DNA of 64,000 nucleotides from VRUE01 sp963728045 (GTDB lineage: Bacteria; Actinomycetota; Thermoleophilia; Solirubrobacterales; 70-9): positions 372,001-436,000 of the forward strand of contig CAVSIE010000004.1 in NCBI GenBank assembly GCA_963728045.1. The letters are read 5' to 3'. A program made the translations under genes and the position numbers. Within the stretch, counting starts at the first letter, position 1. Every line of letters starts with the position of its first letter. The notes beneath the pieces are model-generated. The model was not told the origin of the DNA. It was given only the letters and a program-made list of their open reading frames with translations, and made no database searches. Of the stretch, positions 51,429 through 60,056 are shown one piece after another.

Positions 51429-51756
51429 GGCGCCCTCCTCTCGGTAGGGCACCGAAGCCGGCCCTGATGCCGCCCCGGTGGGGGCAACGGCAGTACCGTT
51501 TCCGTTGCATCGAAGTCTCGGCTTCGGTGCCAGGCCCCGGGGCGTTTCAGCGCCGCCGGGGCCACTTATGTCTTGGCGCTGGCGAACCTAGCTCCGCCGC
51601 CGGGCGAAAGCGAGGCGGAATCGGCGGGAATCGCCGCTAATCGCCGCGCATCGGCGTCATTTTGGGAACTAGTGCCCAAAATGGAGGCGATATGCGGGGG
51701 TGGTTTGATTTTCCCCTGCGAGGGCCGAGTGGCCCAAGTGCAGGGGATTCGAAGCG
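51429..51756. other. Right island end, non-coding; operon promoter and candidate arm sites
   Basis: 328 bp between the right-end operon and the right repeat, with no gene on either strand. The first part (51429-51560) should carry the operon promoter. The second holds repeated ATCGCCG words (about 51626-51645), an inverted repeat TTTGGGAACTAGTGCCCAAA (about 51660-51680), one GCGATATGC, and GGTTTGATT. The order TTTGGGAACT...AGTGCCC...GGTTTGATT matches the left end in the same orientation, as expected for integrase arm regions. Confidence 0.45.
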
Positions 51757-51799
51757 AAGCGGCTGATGGGATTCGAACCCACGACCTTCTGCATGGCAA
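51757..51799 (-). repeat. Right attachment repeat (attR) inside tRNA-Gly
   Basis: The 43 bp are identical to 10429-10471, from one base beyond the discriminator to the anticodon loop. Here the sequence continues into the 5' half of the tRNA, so this junction keeps a functional tRNA gene. Confidence 0.85.
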
Positions 51800-51831
51800 G
51801 CAGACGCTCTAGCCAGCTGAGCTACAGCCGC
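51758..51831 (-). tRNA. tRNA-Gly (anticodon GCC), integration target
   Basis: Complete 74-nt cloverleaf: acceptor GCGGCTG/CAGCCGC with U73, D-stem GCTC/GAGC, anticodon stem TCTGC/GCAGA with loop TTGCCAT (GCC), and T-arm GTGGG-TTCGAAT-CCCAT. No encoded CCA. Its 3' part is duplicated at 10429-10471. Confidence 0.95.
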
Positions 51832-51988
51832 GCGAGCGGTGATTATAGGCCTGCGGCGCGCATGGAGGCCGAGGCTGCGGGTATGAGGCTCGGCATGCAG
51901 TCCTCTCAGGCTCTACCCAGTATTTGGTAGTCTCCTCGCAGCCCTGATCGCCGAGGCGGCCACTCAAGCCAATCGTCAGGAGGCTCCG

Positions 51989-52819
51989 ATGAATCGAAGC
52001 AAGGTCATTGTCGTCGTAGCATCGCTGGCGCTTGGCGCTGGACTCCTCCCCCCAGCGGCCGCCTCGGCGTGGGCGCCAACCGAGACCGCGACGGTGCACC
52101 CCGGAGTACAGGTCTTCACCGAAGGCGGCCAGTGCACCGCGAACTTCGTCTTCCAGGGAGGCGACGACGTCTACCTGGGTCAGGCGGCGCACTGCGCCGG
52201 GACCGGCGGGCAGACCGAAACCGACGGCTGCACGAGCGGCTCACTGCCGCTCGGCACGCCGGTCGAAGTGACCGGAGCGAGCAAACCGGGAACGCTCGCC
52301 TACAGCTCCTGGCTGACGATGCAGGCGAACGGGGAGACCAATCCGGACGCCTGTGCCTTCAACGACCTCGCCCTGATCAGGATCGACCCGGCCGACGTCG
52401 GCAGCGTCAACCCCTCGGCGCCGGGCTTCGGCGGGCCGACGGGAGTCGGCGCAGCAGGCGGGCTCGGTTCGACCGTCTACTCCTACGGCAACTCCTCGCT
52501 GCGCGGGGGCGTCACCCTGCTCAGCCCGAAGCAGGGCGTCGTCGTCCAGAGCCAGGGCAACGGCTGGAGCCACAACGTGGTGACGCTGACGCCAGGCATC
52601 CCGGGCGACTCCGGCAGCGGCTTCATGAACAAATCGGGCCAGGCGATCGGGACACTCAGCACTCTCCAGCTGGCGCCGCTCGCCGGCTCCAACGGGGTCG
52701 GCGACATGGCGAAGGAGCTGGCCTACATGCGCGCCAACTCATCGCTCACCGACGTACAGCTCGTGCCCGGCACGCAGCCGTTCAAAGCGAACCTGGTCGG
52801 CCCGATCCTCGGCTTCTAG
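51989..52819 (+). CDS. Secreted trypsin-like serine protease (S1 family)
   Basis: 276 residues with a signal peptide (about 1-27). The catalytic triad is visible: His68 in GQAAHC, Asp126 in FNDLALIRID, Ser208 in GIPGDSGSGF. A disulfide pair is likely at C49 and C69, as in other bacterial chymotrypsin folds. CAGGAGG lies eight bases before the ATG. First gene of the right chromosomal flank; its stop overlaps the convergent VOC gene stop. Substrate unknown. Confidence 0.9.
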   Translation: MNRSKVIVVVASLALGAGLLPPAAASAWAPTETATVHPGVQVFTEGGQCTANFVFQGGDDVYLGQAAHCAGTGGQTETDGCTSGSLPLGTPVEVTGASKPGTLAYSSWLTMQANGETNPDACAFNDLALIRIDPADVGSVNPSAPGFGGPTGVGAAGGLGSTVYSYGNSSLRGGVTLLSPKQGVVVQSQGNGWSHNVVTLTPGIPGDSGSGFMNKSGQAIGTLSTLQLAPLAGSNGVGDMAKELAYMRANSSLTDVQLVPGTQPFKANLVGPILGF

Positions 52820-53310
52820 CGGTCCAGCTCGGCCTGCAGGTTGCGCAAATCCAGCGGCCGCGTGTACATCTCGACCTTCTGGCCGGGCTGCGGCTGCGGC
52901 CACTCCTCCCGCGGCCGGTCCCAGTAGAGCTCGATGCCGTTGCCGTCGGGGTCGGAGAGGTAGAGCGCCTCGCTGACCCCGTGGTCGGAGGCGCCGCTGA
53001 GCGGGACGCCGGCCTCGGAGAGGCGACGCAGCGCATCGGCCAAGGCGCGGCGACCCGGATAGAGGATCGCGAAGTGAAAGAGACCGGTGGTCCCCGGAGG
53101 CGGCGGCGAACCGCCCTTCGAGTGCCAGGTGTTGAGGCCGATGTGGTGGTGGTAGCCACCCGCCGAGACGAAGGCTGCTTCGTCACCGAGGCGCTGCTGC
53201 AGCTCGAAGCCGAGCACGCCGCAGTAGAACTCGAGCGCGCGGTCGATGTCGGCCACCTTGAGGTGGACGTGGCCTATGCCGACGCCCGGATCGATCGGCT
53301 CAGGACCCAT
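52816..53310 (-). CDS. VOC-superfamily (glyoxalase/extradiol dioxygenase-like) protein
   Basis: 164 residues. Starts GIGHVHLKVADIDRALEFYCGVLGFELQ, a typical VOC beta-alpha-beta unit with the first metal His. The second metal region is YHHHIGLNTWHSKGGSPP, and the end carries ALYLSDPDGNGIELYWDRP with the metal Glu. This resembles catechol-2,3-dioxygenase-type proteins (CatE-like). The start at 53310 is preferred because upstream residues overlap the RNase H gene and look unrelated; even so it overlaps that gene's end by 11 bases. Confidence 0.88.
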   Translation of the reverse strand: MGPEPIDPGVGIGHVHLKVADIDRALEFYCGVLGFELQQRLGDEAAFVSAGGYHHHIGLNTWHSKGGSPPPPGTTGLFHFAILYPGRRALADALRRLSEAGVPLSGASDHGVSEALYLSDPDGNGIELYWDRPREEWPQPQPGQKVEMYTRPLDLRNLQAELDR

Positions 53311-53701
53311 CCAGCACCTCGTTGACCAGGCGGTCGGCCTCGACGTTCTGCTCACGGCGCACGTGGCGGATCGACCAGCGCTCGAACGGCGCCAGGGCGC
53401 GCTTCACCTCGGCGTGCAGCTCACGCATGTTCGCGTCTTTGACCTTGTACTCGCCCTTCACCTGACGAACGACGAGCTCCGAGTCACCGACTAGCTCGAG
53501 CTCTTTCGCTCCCAGTGCTGCCGCCCGCTCGATCCCGAGCAGGAGCGCCCGGTACTCGGCGACGTTATTGGTCGCCTTGCCGATCCTCTCGCCCCGCTCC
53601 TCGAGCACCTCGCCGCCGCCGTCCTGGACCACGGCGGCGATCGCCGCCGGGCCGGGGTTGCCACGGGCGCCACCGTCGACGTTGACCACGAGCCTCTTCA
53701 A
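53300..53701 (-). CDS. rnhA: Ribonuclease HI-family protein
   Basis: 133 residues. It cuts RNA in RNA-DNA hybrids. Active-site acidic residues are in VNVDGGARGNPGPAA (first Asp), NNVAEYRALLLGIERA (Glu), LVGDSELVVRQV (Asp) and NVEADRLVNE (final Asp). The length and sequence fit the short archaeal/actinobacterial type related to RnhA. It is flanked by same-strand genes with near contact, so it is part of an operon. Confidence 0.92.
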   Translation of the reverse strand: MKRLVVNVDGGARGNPGPAAIAAVVQDGGGEVLEERGERIGKATNNVAEYRALLLGIERAAALGAKELELVGDSELVVRQVKGEYKVKDANMRELHAEVKRALAPFERWSIRHVRREQNVEADRLVNEVLDGS

Positions 53702-53702
53702 G

Positions 53703-54218
53703 TCAGCCGACCGGAGCCCCGAGCAGCAGCTGCCCGCCCGGGGCGGCGCTGGCGTTCCACTGGCGGGCGGAGGCGTCGAGCTGGGACATCTCGCTGCCGC
53801 GGTCGAGCTCGGCGACGGGACGCAGCTCGTCCGCCAAGTCCACCGCCCACTGGTACCAGGTCAGCTCCCAGGCGACCGTGATCCGGGCCTCGCTGGGCGA
53901 GCCGGCGGCGGCGCCCACGGAGACGGACGGCTCGCCCAGGGTCCGCATCAGCCCAGCCACCGTGCGGGCAGCATCGCTGGCGTTGAAGCGGTCGATCGCG
54001 CGCTCCAGCCGACCCTGCGGGGACTCCCCCGGCTCGGCCTCCTGGCGCCCCACGTTCGCCCCCGCGGCCGCCGGGTCGACCCAGCCCTGGCGCTCGGCGC
54101 GGTCCCGGCAAAGCTCGCAGACGAGACGCGGCCCATCCTTCGGGCTGATGTAGCTGCGCGTGCGCTCCCCGGCAAGGATCGTGCGACCGCAGACGGCACA
54201 GGTTTCACCGACATTCAT
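53703..54218 (-). CDS. Zinc-ribbon protein of unknown function
   Basis: 171 residues. The N-terminal zinc site is C-x2-C (TCAVCGRTI) and C-x2-C (LVCELCRDRA) with about 25 residues between, followed by an acidic linker and a helical domain containing AWELTWYQWAVDL. No named family recognised; similar short zinc-binding proteins accompany RNase H and other nucleic-acid genes. It ends one base before the RNase HI gene. The 118 bp on its 5' side (54219-54336) hold no visible gene. Confidence 0.65.
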   Translation of the reverse strand: MNVGETCAVCGRTILAGERTRSYISPKDGPRLVCELCRDRAERQGWVDPAAAGANVGRQEAEPGESPQGRLERAIDRFNASDAARTVAGLMRTLGEPSVSVGAAAGSPSEARITVAWELTWYQWAVDLADELRPVAELDRGSEMSQLDASARQWNASAAPGGQLLLGAPVG

Positions 54219-54336
54219 GGACTGGAAAGTAGTTCATGCAGTGGCGTGCATGGCCAAGCAGGTCAAGGACGCAGGGAGCGTGGCGTGCTCTGCACGCGAG
54301 CGACCGAGGACGCAGAGATGCGCCGTGCCATGCGCG

Positions 54337-56397
54337 TCACCCCCCGACCACCTTCTGGGCTATCTGCGCAGGCACCTCCTCGTAGCGGTCAAACTCCATC
54401 GAGAAGTCCGCCCTGCCGCCGCTGATCGAGCGCAGGTCGGGTGCGTAGTCGAGCACTTCGACCATCGGCACCTCGGCCTTGACCTCTGTCGCCGAGCCCT
54501 TCGGCTCCATTCCCAGCGGGTGGCCGCGGCGCGAGTTGAGGTCGCCGATCACGTCGCCGACGACATCCCCGGGACAGCTCACGGCGAGGCGGACGATCGG
54601 CTCGAGCAGGACCGGGTCCGCTTCCTCCATCGCCTCCCGGAAGGCCATCGAGCCGGCGATCTTGAAAGCCATCTCGGAGGAGTCGACGTCATGGTGTTTG
54701 CCGTCGACCAGGCGCACCCGCACGCCCTTGACCGGGTAGCCGGCGACCGTGCCGTGCTCCATCGCCTCGACCACCCCCTTCTCGACCGCGGGGATGAAGC
54801 TGCCGGGGATCGAGGCGCCCTTGATCTTGTTGACGAAGTCGAGGTCCACCCCGTCCTCAGCCGGCTCGATCTCGATCTGGCAGTCGGCGAACTGGCCACG
54901 GCCTCCTGATTGCTTCTTGTAGCGGGCGTGTGCCTTGGCCGGCTTGCGGATCGTCTCCTGGTAGGGCACCCGCGGCGGGTGCAGCTCGATCTCGACCCCG
55001 AAGCGCCGCTTCATCCTGGCGACGACCACCCCGACGTGATCGCGGGTGAGACCGGCGAGGATCTGCTCGCCGGTCTGGGGATCGCGGTGGATGTCGAGTG
55101 TCGGGTCCTCCTCGGCGAGGCGGCGCACCGCGGCCGCCGCCTTCTCCTCGTCGCCCTTCGACTTCGGCTCGTAGGCGAAGGCCATCACCGGGTTCGGCAG
55201 GTCGAGCGGCGCGAAGGCGATCTCCTCCTGGCGCTCGCAGAGGACGTCGCCGGCGTGGGTCTCCTTCAGCTTGGCGACCGCGCCGATGTCCCCCGCCCCG
55301 AGCTCGGTCGCCGGCTCCAGCTCCTTGCCCAGCGGCTGCCCCAGCTGCCCCACCCGCTCCTTCTGTTGCTGGGTCACGTTGACCGCCTGCGAGTCGGAGC
55401 GCAGCGTGCCGCGGCAGACGCGGAAGAGGTTGACGCGGCCGGTGTAGGGGTCGGCGAGCGTCTTGAAGACGTAGGCGACGAGCTCGCCATCCTCGTCGGG
55501 CTCGACCTCGATCGGCTCGCCTTCCGCGCCGGTCGCCGCCACGGCGCCGCGCATCGCCGGCGAGGGCAAATCCTCGACCAGCGCCTCGAGCAGGCGGCCG
55601 GTGCCGAGGTTGCGCGTCGCCACGCCACAGGTGACGGGGAAGATCCGCCCTGCCGTCACCCCCTGCTTCAACACCCGAACGATCTCGTCGTGGTCGATCT
55701 CCTGACCCTCGAGGTAGCGCTCCATCAGCTCGTCGGAGTTCTCCGCCACCTCGTCCATCAGCTTCTCGCGGTACTCCTCGGCCTGCCCGCGCAGCTCGTC
55801 AGGGATCTCCGCTTCCTCCGCGCCGTCGCGCTCGACCCCCTCGTAGACGAACGCCTTGAGGTCGATCAGGTCGATCACCCCGCGCACCTCGTGCTCGACG
55901 CCGATCGGGATCTCAGTGGCGACGACGTGGGGACCGAAGGCGGCCTTGAGCGAGTCGAGCGCCTGCAGGAAGTCGGCTCGCTCGCGGTCGAGCATGTTGA
56001 CGAAGACGAGGCGCGCCAGCCCCTCGGCGTCGGCGCGGCGCCAGAGCCGCTCGGTGTGCACCTCGACCCCGGTCACCCCGTTGACGACGACGACCGCGGC
56101 GTCGGCGACCCGCATCGCGGCGATCGCGTCGGCGACGAAGCTGGGCTCGCCGGGGGTGTCGATCAGGTTGATCTTGCGGCCGTCGTGCTCGAAGCTGGCG
56201 ACGGCGGCGCCAATCGACATCTCGCGCTCCTGCTCGTCTGGCTCGTGGTCGGAGACGGTCGAGCCGTCCCCCACTGTGCCCAGCCGGTTGATCGCCCCGG
56301 CCTCGAACAGCATCGCCTCGTGCAGGCTCGTCTTGCCGCAGCCCCGGTGCCCTATCAGGGCGACGTTACGAATCCGGTCTGCAGCCTTATGAGCCAC
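54337..56397 (-). CDS. Elongation factor G-like GTPase
   Basis: 686 residues. GTPase domain with G1 GHRGCGKTS, G3 DTPGEPSF and G4 NMLDRERADF (NxxD in place of NKxD), then domains II-V including HARYKKQSGGRGQFAD and GDVVGDVIGDLNSRRG near the C-terminus. This is the second EF-G type (EF-G-II/FusA2-like), which supports translocation or recycling and sometimes protects ribosomes from drugs. The changed G4 suggests altered nucleotide handling relative to canonical EF-G. It lies 9 bp downstream of the sigma-factor gene. Confidence 0.9.
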   Translation of the reverse strand: MAHKAADRIRNVALIGHRGCGKTSLHEAMLFEAGAINRLGTVGDGSTVSDHEPDEQEREMSIGAAVASFEHDGRKINLIDTPGEPSFVADAIAAMRVADAAVVVVNGVTGVEVHTERLWRRADAEGLARLVFVNMLDRERADFLQALDSLKAAFGPHVVATEIPIGVEHEVRGVIDLIDLKAFVYEGVERDGAEEAEIPDELRGQAEEYREKLMDEVAENSDELMERYLEGQEIDHDEIVRVLKQGVTAGRIFPVTCGVATRNLGTGRLLEALVEDLPSPAMRGAVAATGAEGEPIEVEPDEDGELVAYVFKTLADPYTGRVNLFRVCRGTLRSDSQAVNVTQQQKERVGQLGQPLGKELEPATELGAGDIGAVAKLKETHAGDVLCERQEEIAFAPLDLPNPVMAFAYEPKSKGDEEKAAAAVRRLAEEDPTLDIHRDPQTGEQILAGLTRDHVGVVVARMKRRFGVEIELHPPRVPYQETIRKPAKAHARYKKQSGGRGQFADCQIEIEPAEDGVDLDFVNKIKGASIPGSFIPAVEKGVVEAMEHGTVAGYPVKGVRVRLVDGKHHDVDSSEMAFKIAGSMAFREAMEEADPVLLEPIVRLAVSCPGDVVGDVIGDLNSRRGHPLGMEPKGSATEVKAEVPMVEVLDYAPDLRSISGGRADFSMEFDRYEEVPAQIAQKVVGG

Positions 56398-56406
56398 ATG
56401 GAGAAG

Positions 56407-57180
56407 CTACACCTGTTGCAATCCGGACTTCAAGCGCATCACAGCCTTGGTGTGGAGCTGCGATACGCGCGACTCGGTGACCCCGAGGACCTCGCCGATC
56501 TCCCTCAATGTGAGGTTCTCGTAGTAGTAGAGGGCGACGACGAGCTGCTCGCGCTCGGGCAGGGTCGCGATCGCCTCGGTGAGGCGATCCTTGACCTCAC
56601 TGCTGGCGAGCGATTCCTGCGGGTCCTCCGCCCGCGGGTCGGAGATCGTGTCGAGCAGTGAGACGGTGTCGCCGGAGGAGTCGGAGACCGTCCAGAGCTC
56701 ATCCAGCGCGTAGACCGAGGAGTTGGCGATCTCGAGCAGCGAGGCCTGCAGTTCTTCCTCGCTGATCCCAAGCTTCGCCGCCAGCTCCGCCTCGGTCGGC
56801 GCCCGCTGCAGTTCGTGCTCGAGTTTTGCCTGCGTGGTCTCGATTTCGCGGGCGCGGGAGCGCACCGAGCGCGGCACCCAGTCGAGCGAGCGCAGCTCGT
56901 CGATGATCGCGCCGCGAATCCTGGTCATCGCGAAGGTCTCGAACTTGATCCCCCGCTCCGGCTCGAAGCGCTCGATCGCGCCGATCAGCCCCATCAGGCC
57001 GTAGGAGATGAGATCGGCGTCGTCGACGTGCGAGGGCAGTCCGGCGCCGAGCCGGCCGGCGACGAACTTGACCATCGGCGAGTAGGCGACCACGAGGCGC
57101 TCGCGCGCCGCGGCGTCGCCGTCTCCCTTGTAGCGGCGCCAAAGATCGCGCAGCTCCACCTCTTTTACGCCAGTTTCCAT
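56407..57180 (-). CDS. FliA/WhiG-type RNA polymerase sigma factor
   Basis: 257 residues. Region 2: AARERLVVAYSPMVKFVAGRL, DADLISYGLMGLIGAIERFEP and GIKFETFAMTRIRGAIIDEL. Region 3: RAPTEAELAAKLGISEEEL. Region 4: LPEREQLVVALYYYENLTLREIGEVLGVTESRVSQLHTKA. This is the sigma-28 class, which directs motility or developmental genes. The ATG at 57180 starts the conserved N-terminus; the longer frame overlaps xerD antiparallel-like sequence. It follows xerD with 43 bp spacing. Confidence 0.93.
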   Translation of the reverse strand: METGVKEVELRDLWRRYKGDGDAAARERLVVAYSPMVKFVAGRLGAGLPSHVDDADLISYGLMGLIGAIERFEPERGIKFETFAMTRIRGAIIDELRSLDWVPRSVRSRAREIETTQAKLEHELQRAPTEAELAAKLGISEEELQASLLEIANSSVYALDELWTVSDSSGDTVSLLDTISDPRAEDPQESLASSEVKDRLTEAIATLPEREQLVVALYYYENLTLREIGEVLGVTESRVSQLHTKAVMRLKSGLQQV

Positions 57181-57223
57181 GGCCTTTTGCTCGATTCTAT
57201 GTTCGCTGGGGAGGTTTTGCGCA

Positions 57224-58111
57224 TCATGCGCGCGGATGGGTGGAGGCGTACGCGTCGCGAAGGCGGGCCGCGTCGACCCGAGTGTAGACCTGAGTCGTCG
57301 AGATCGACGCGTGACCGAGCAGCTCCTGGATCGTGCGCAGGTCGGCGCCGCCTTCGAGCAGGTGCGTGGCGAAGCTGTGGCGAAGCGAGTGCGGCGAGAC
57401 GCCGGCGGCCAGCGACGCCTGGCGAACCCAGAGCCGCAGGCGGCGGGTGACGTCGGAGTTGGAGAGGCGACGGCCGCTCTTTGAGAGGAAGAGGGCATGC
57501 TCGCGAGGGTCGGTCATGAGGGCGTGGCGGGCTTTCTCCAAGTAGCGCCGCAGCGCCTGTTGCGCCGGCTCCCCGACCGGGAGCAGGCGTTCCTTGCCAC
57601 CCTTGCCGAGGACACGCAACCGCTCGCTCTCGAAGTCCATCGAACCGAGATCGAGGCCGACGATCTCCTCGCAGCGCAGCCCACAGGAGTAGGCGAGCTC
57701 GAGCATCGCCCGGTCGCGCAGCTCGAGCGAGGTCCGGGCCGGGATCCGCTCCAGCAACGAGCGCAGCTGTTCGGCGCTGAGCACCTGGGGCAGCTTCTGC
57801 TCCCGCTTCGGGCTGGAGACGAGGTCGGCCGGGTTCTGGCCGAGCCGCTCGCTGCGGACCAGGAAATCGAAGAGGCCGCGAATCGAGGCCAGCTTGCGGG
57901 CCACGGTCGCGGGCGCAGCGCCGCCCTCGGAAAGCCCCGCCGCGTAACGGCGCACATCGCGGTGGCGCACGTCGCCCGGCGCCAAACCCCGCCCCTGCGC
58001 CCACTCGACGAACTGACCGAGATCGACGCCGTAAGCCTTGCGCGTGCGCTCAGACGCGCTGCGCCCCTGCAGGTCGCGATCGTAGGTGGCGAGCGCCTCG
58101 TCCCAGGTCAT
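57224..58111 (-). CDS. xerD: Tyrosine recombinase XerD-like
   Basis: 295 residues, the standard Xer length. N-terminal core-binding domain (about 5-90; AYGVDLGQFVEWAQGRG) and catalytic domain with Arg in SCGLRCEEIVGLD, Lys in GKGGKERLLPV, HSLRHSFATHLLEGGADLR (His-x-x-Arg), GHASIST and the nucleophile Tyr in TQVYTRVD. It resolves chromosome dimers at dif. The chromosomal location beside housekeeping genes and the canonical length separate it from the island integrase. Confidence 0.93.
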   Translation of the reverse strand: MTWDEALATYDRDLQGRSASERTRKAYGVDLGQFVEWAQGRGLAPGDVRHRDVRRYAAGLSEGGAAPATVARKLASIRGLFDFLVRSERLGQNPADLVSSPKREQKLPQVLSAEQLRSLLERIPARTSLELRDRAMLELAYSCGLRCEEIVGLDLGSMDFESERLRVLGKGGKERLLPVGEPAQQALRRYLEKARHALMTDPREHALFLSKSGRRLSNSDVTRRLRLWVRQASLAAGVSPHSLRHSFATHLLEGGADLRTIQELLGHASISTTQVYTRVDAARLRDAYASTHPRA

Positions 58112-58145
58112 GGAGACGAGATTCGCCGTGGCGCTGCGTGAGCCT

Positions 58146-59183
58146 CTAGCCGATGTAGATCGGAGTTCCTACTTCGACCAGGTCGTACAGCTCTTCCACG
58201 TCAGGGACCGCCATCCGCACGCAGCCATGCGAGGCAGCGGTGCCGAGCGAGGAGGTTTCTTCGGTGCCGTGGATGCCGGCGCCTTCGTAGATTCCCATCC
58301 AGCGCGCCTTCAGCGGGTTGGAAGGCCCCGGCGGGATCGATTGCCCTGCAAGGCTGCCGGCCCAATCCGATTCCGGAACGTTCCAGGTCGGATTTTCCTG
58401 CTTGTCCTGGATCGCGTAGATCCCTTCGGGCGTTTCGAGGCCGACCTGGCCGACCGCCACCGTGTAGGTCTTGGCCAGTTTGAGGTTCTTCCAGAACCGC
58501 AGGGTGTAGGAGCTGCGGTCGAGGGTCAGGTAGGTCGGGTACTCATCGGCGACCTCTTCGCCGGTCACCTCCGGCTTCACCGGGTTGGTCCGGGCCGCGA
58601 TCGTGTGGTCGGCGTCAGCGTTGAGGACCGCCGCCTTGAGCTGTTTGGTGAGCAGGTTGTCGCGCAGCTTGCGGCCATACTCGGCGGGAACGACCGCGAG
58701 TTCGGCCCCGTTGGCCTCGACCGTCGCGTCCTGCGCTTCGACGCCAACCTCGGCGGCGACCTTGCGGACGAAACGGTTGACCGCAGGCTCGGAGTAGGTG
58801 ACGGGGGCGGCGATTTGCTCGTCGACCTCGTCACCGCTGACGTAGCGCGCCACGCGCCCCGGCAACCCGCCGTCGCGACTGGCGGCAAGCGCCTCGTTGA
58901 CGGCGCCGGCGACTTCGGCGCGGACCTTGAGATCGTCGCCGGAGAGCTCCCAGCCCTCGCCGTCGTAGCTGACCCGCAGCGAGTGCCGCAGCGGCGCGAC
59001 GAGTTGCTTGCGCACCGCCCGTTCGGCTTCACCGGCATCGAGGCCGCCGACGTCGACCCCGCCGATCGTCACCCCCTCGGCGATCTCGTCCTTCTGCGAG
59101 CTGTCGTAGGCGTAGGCGCCGACGGCGCCGAGCAGTAGCGCCACGACACCAACGACGATCGCGATTTGAGTCTTGCGGCCCAT
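58146..59183 (-). CDS. Membrane-anchored L,D-transpeptidase with VanW-like/PG-binding region
   Basis: 345 residues. One N-terminal transmembrane helix (about 6-27), then a peptidoglycan-binding type-4-like region (about 40-200; GVDVGGLDAGEAERAVRKQL) and a YkuD domain (about 215-345). The latter carries the catalytic signature AGIHGTEETSSLGTAASHGC then VRM, with the His and nucleophilic Cys. It makes 3-3 cross-links in peptidoglycan. The 137 bp upstream (59184-59320) is a divergent promoter region with no obvious riboswitch. Confidence 0.92.
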   Translation of the reverse strand: MGRKTQIAIVVGVVALLLGAVGAYAYDSSQKDEIAEGVTIGGVDVGGLDAGEAERAVRKQLVAPLRHSLRVSYDGEGWELSGDDLKVRAEVAGAVNEALAASRDGGLPGRVARYVSGDEVDEQIAAPVTYSEPAVNRFVRKVAAEVGVEAQDATVEANGAELAVVPAEYGRKLRDNLLTKQLKAAVLNADADHTIAARTNPVKPEVTGEEVADEYPTYLTLDRSSYTLRFWKNLKLAKTYTVAVGQVGLETPEGIYAIQDKQENPTWNVPESDWAGSLAGQSIPPGPSNPLKARWMGIYEGAGIHGTEETSSLGTAASHGCVRMAVPDVEELYDLVEVGTPIYIG

Positions 59184-59320
59184 TACTTTTCCTCAGCCTG
59201 AACGGCCCTGCAGACGAATCGGCTCAGCCAGAGTTTAGGCATACCGATCATTCGGCCAGATAGCCTGCATTCCCTGCAAATCGGCGCCCCGATTACGGAC
59301 AACCGGGCGCGTGGCTATCG

Positions 59321-60052
59321 TTGGCCCCGGTGGCCGCCAAAGGCAGCAAGGACGAGATCCGGGGGGAAGTCTGGAAGGCGATGGAGCGTGAGGGCGTCTC
59401 CCGCTTCCCCGGCGCCGAAGGACGAATCCCGAACTTCGCCGGGGCCAAGCTGGCCGCTGAGAAGCTGGCCGGGAACCGCGCCTGGAAGCGGGCGAGGACG
59501 ATCAAGGCCAACCCCGACTCGCCCCAGACCCACGCTCGCCGCATGGCGCTCGAAGATGGCAAGACGGTGATCATGGCGGTGCCGCGCCTGCGTGATCCCC
59601 ACCCCTTCCGCGTGCTCGACCCGAAGAAGCTGACCAAGGCCGGGATGAAGGAGGCAGCGACGATCAAGGGAGCGCTCAAGCACGGCCGGGTGACCGCCCT
59701 CGACGACCTCCCCGAGATCGACTTCGTCCTCTGCGGCTCGGTGGCGGTCAACCTGAGCGGAGCGCGGGTCGGCAAGGGCGGCGGCTACTCGGACCTCGAG
59801 TACGGCGTCCTGATCGACGCCGGCAAGATCGACGACCACACCACAGTGGCGACCACCGTGCACCCGACCCAGGTGCTGCGACGCCACCTGATGATGACCT
59901 CGCACGACCTGCCGGTTGACCTGATCGCGACGCCACGGGCGGTGATCGAGGTCGAGCGCCAGTACGAGCGGCCGCGCGGCATCCTCTGGGACCACCTGCA
60001 GCCGCCGCAGATCAGGGAGATTCCCATCCTCGAACGGATGGGCTACGCCTGA
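59321..60052 (+). CDS. 5-formyltetrahydrofolate cyclo-ligase-like protein
   Basis: 243 residues. Family features: KDEIRGEVWKAMEREGVSRFP at the N-terminus, basic residues for nucleotide binding (KLAGNRAWKRARTIKANPDS), and GKGGGYSDLEYGVLID, the substrate/ATP-binding GxGxGxxD-type loop of MTHFS proteins. The N-terminal region is longer than in bacterial FAU1 enzymes and resembles archaeal/actinobacterial MTHFSD-like forms. TTG at 59321 or GTG at 59330 could start. It converges on ilvD with 4 bp between. Confidence 0.78.
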   Translation: MAPVAAKGSKDEIRGEVWKAMEREGVSRFPGAEGRIPNFAGAKLAAEKLAGNRAWKRARTIKANPDSPQTHARRMALEDGKTVIMAVPRLRDPHPFRVLDPKKLTKAGMKEAATIKGALKHGRVTALDDLPEIDFVLCGSVAVNLSGARVGKGGGYSDLEYGVLIDAGKIDDHTTVATTVHPTQVLRRHLMMTSHDLPVDLIATPRAVIEVERQYERPRGILWDHLQPPQIREIPILERMGYA

Positions 60053-60056
60053 CGCG

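Larger units (their letters stand above)
10429..51799. mobile_element. Putative 41.3-kb genomic island integrated in tRNA-Gly(GCC)
   Basis: A perfect 43-bp direct repeat equal to the 3' part of tRNA-Gly, from the anticodon loop through the acceptor, lies at both ends. The right copy is part of a complete tRNA; the left copy is only the 3' fragment. A tyrosine recombinase is encoded near the left end and a set of DNA-binding genes near the right end. This is the standard footprint of an integrase using a tRNA 3' end. Frame-broken genes and missing start codons cluster inside and not outside. I see no conjugation genes, replication initiator or phage structural genes, so it may be a non-autonomous or decayed element. 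Confidence 0.75.

Noticed and set aside
10429..51799. Island as a prophage or conjugative element
   Set aside because: No terminase, portal, capsid, tail, relaxase, VirB4/TraB-like or replication initiator protein is visible among the genes, so only the general term genomic island is used.
54910..56661. 583-codon plus-strand frame opposite the EF-G-like gene
   Set aside because: A shadow of a well-supported gene: a Leu/Gly/Val-rich mirror translation with no motifs.
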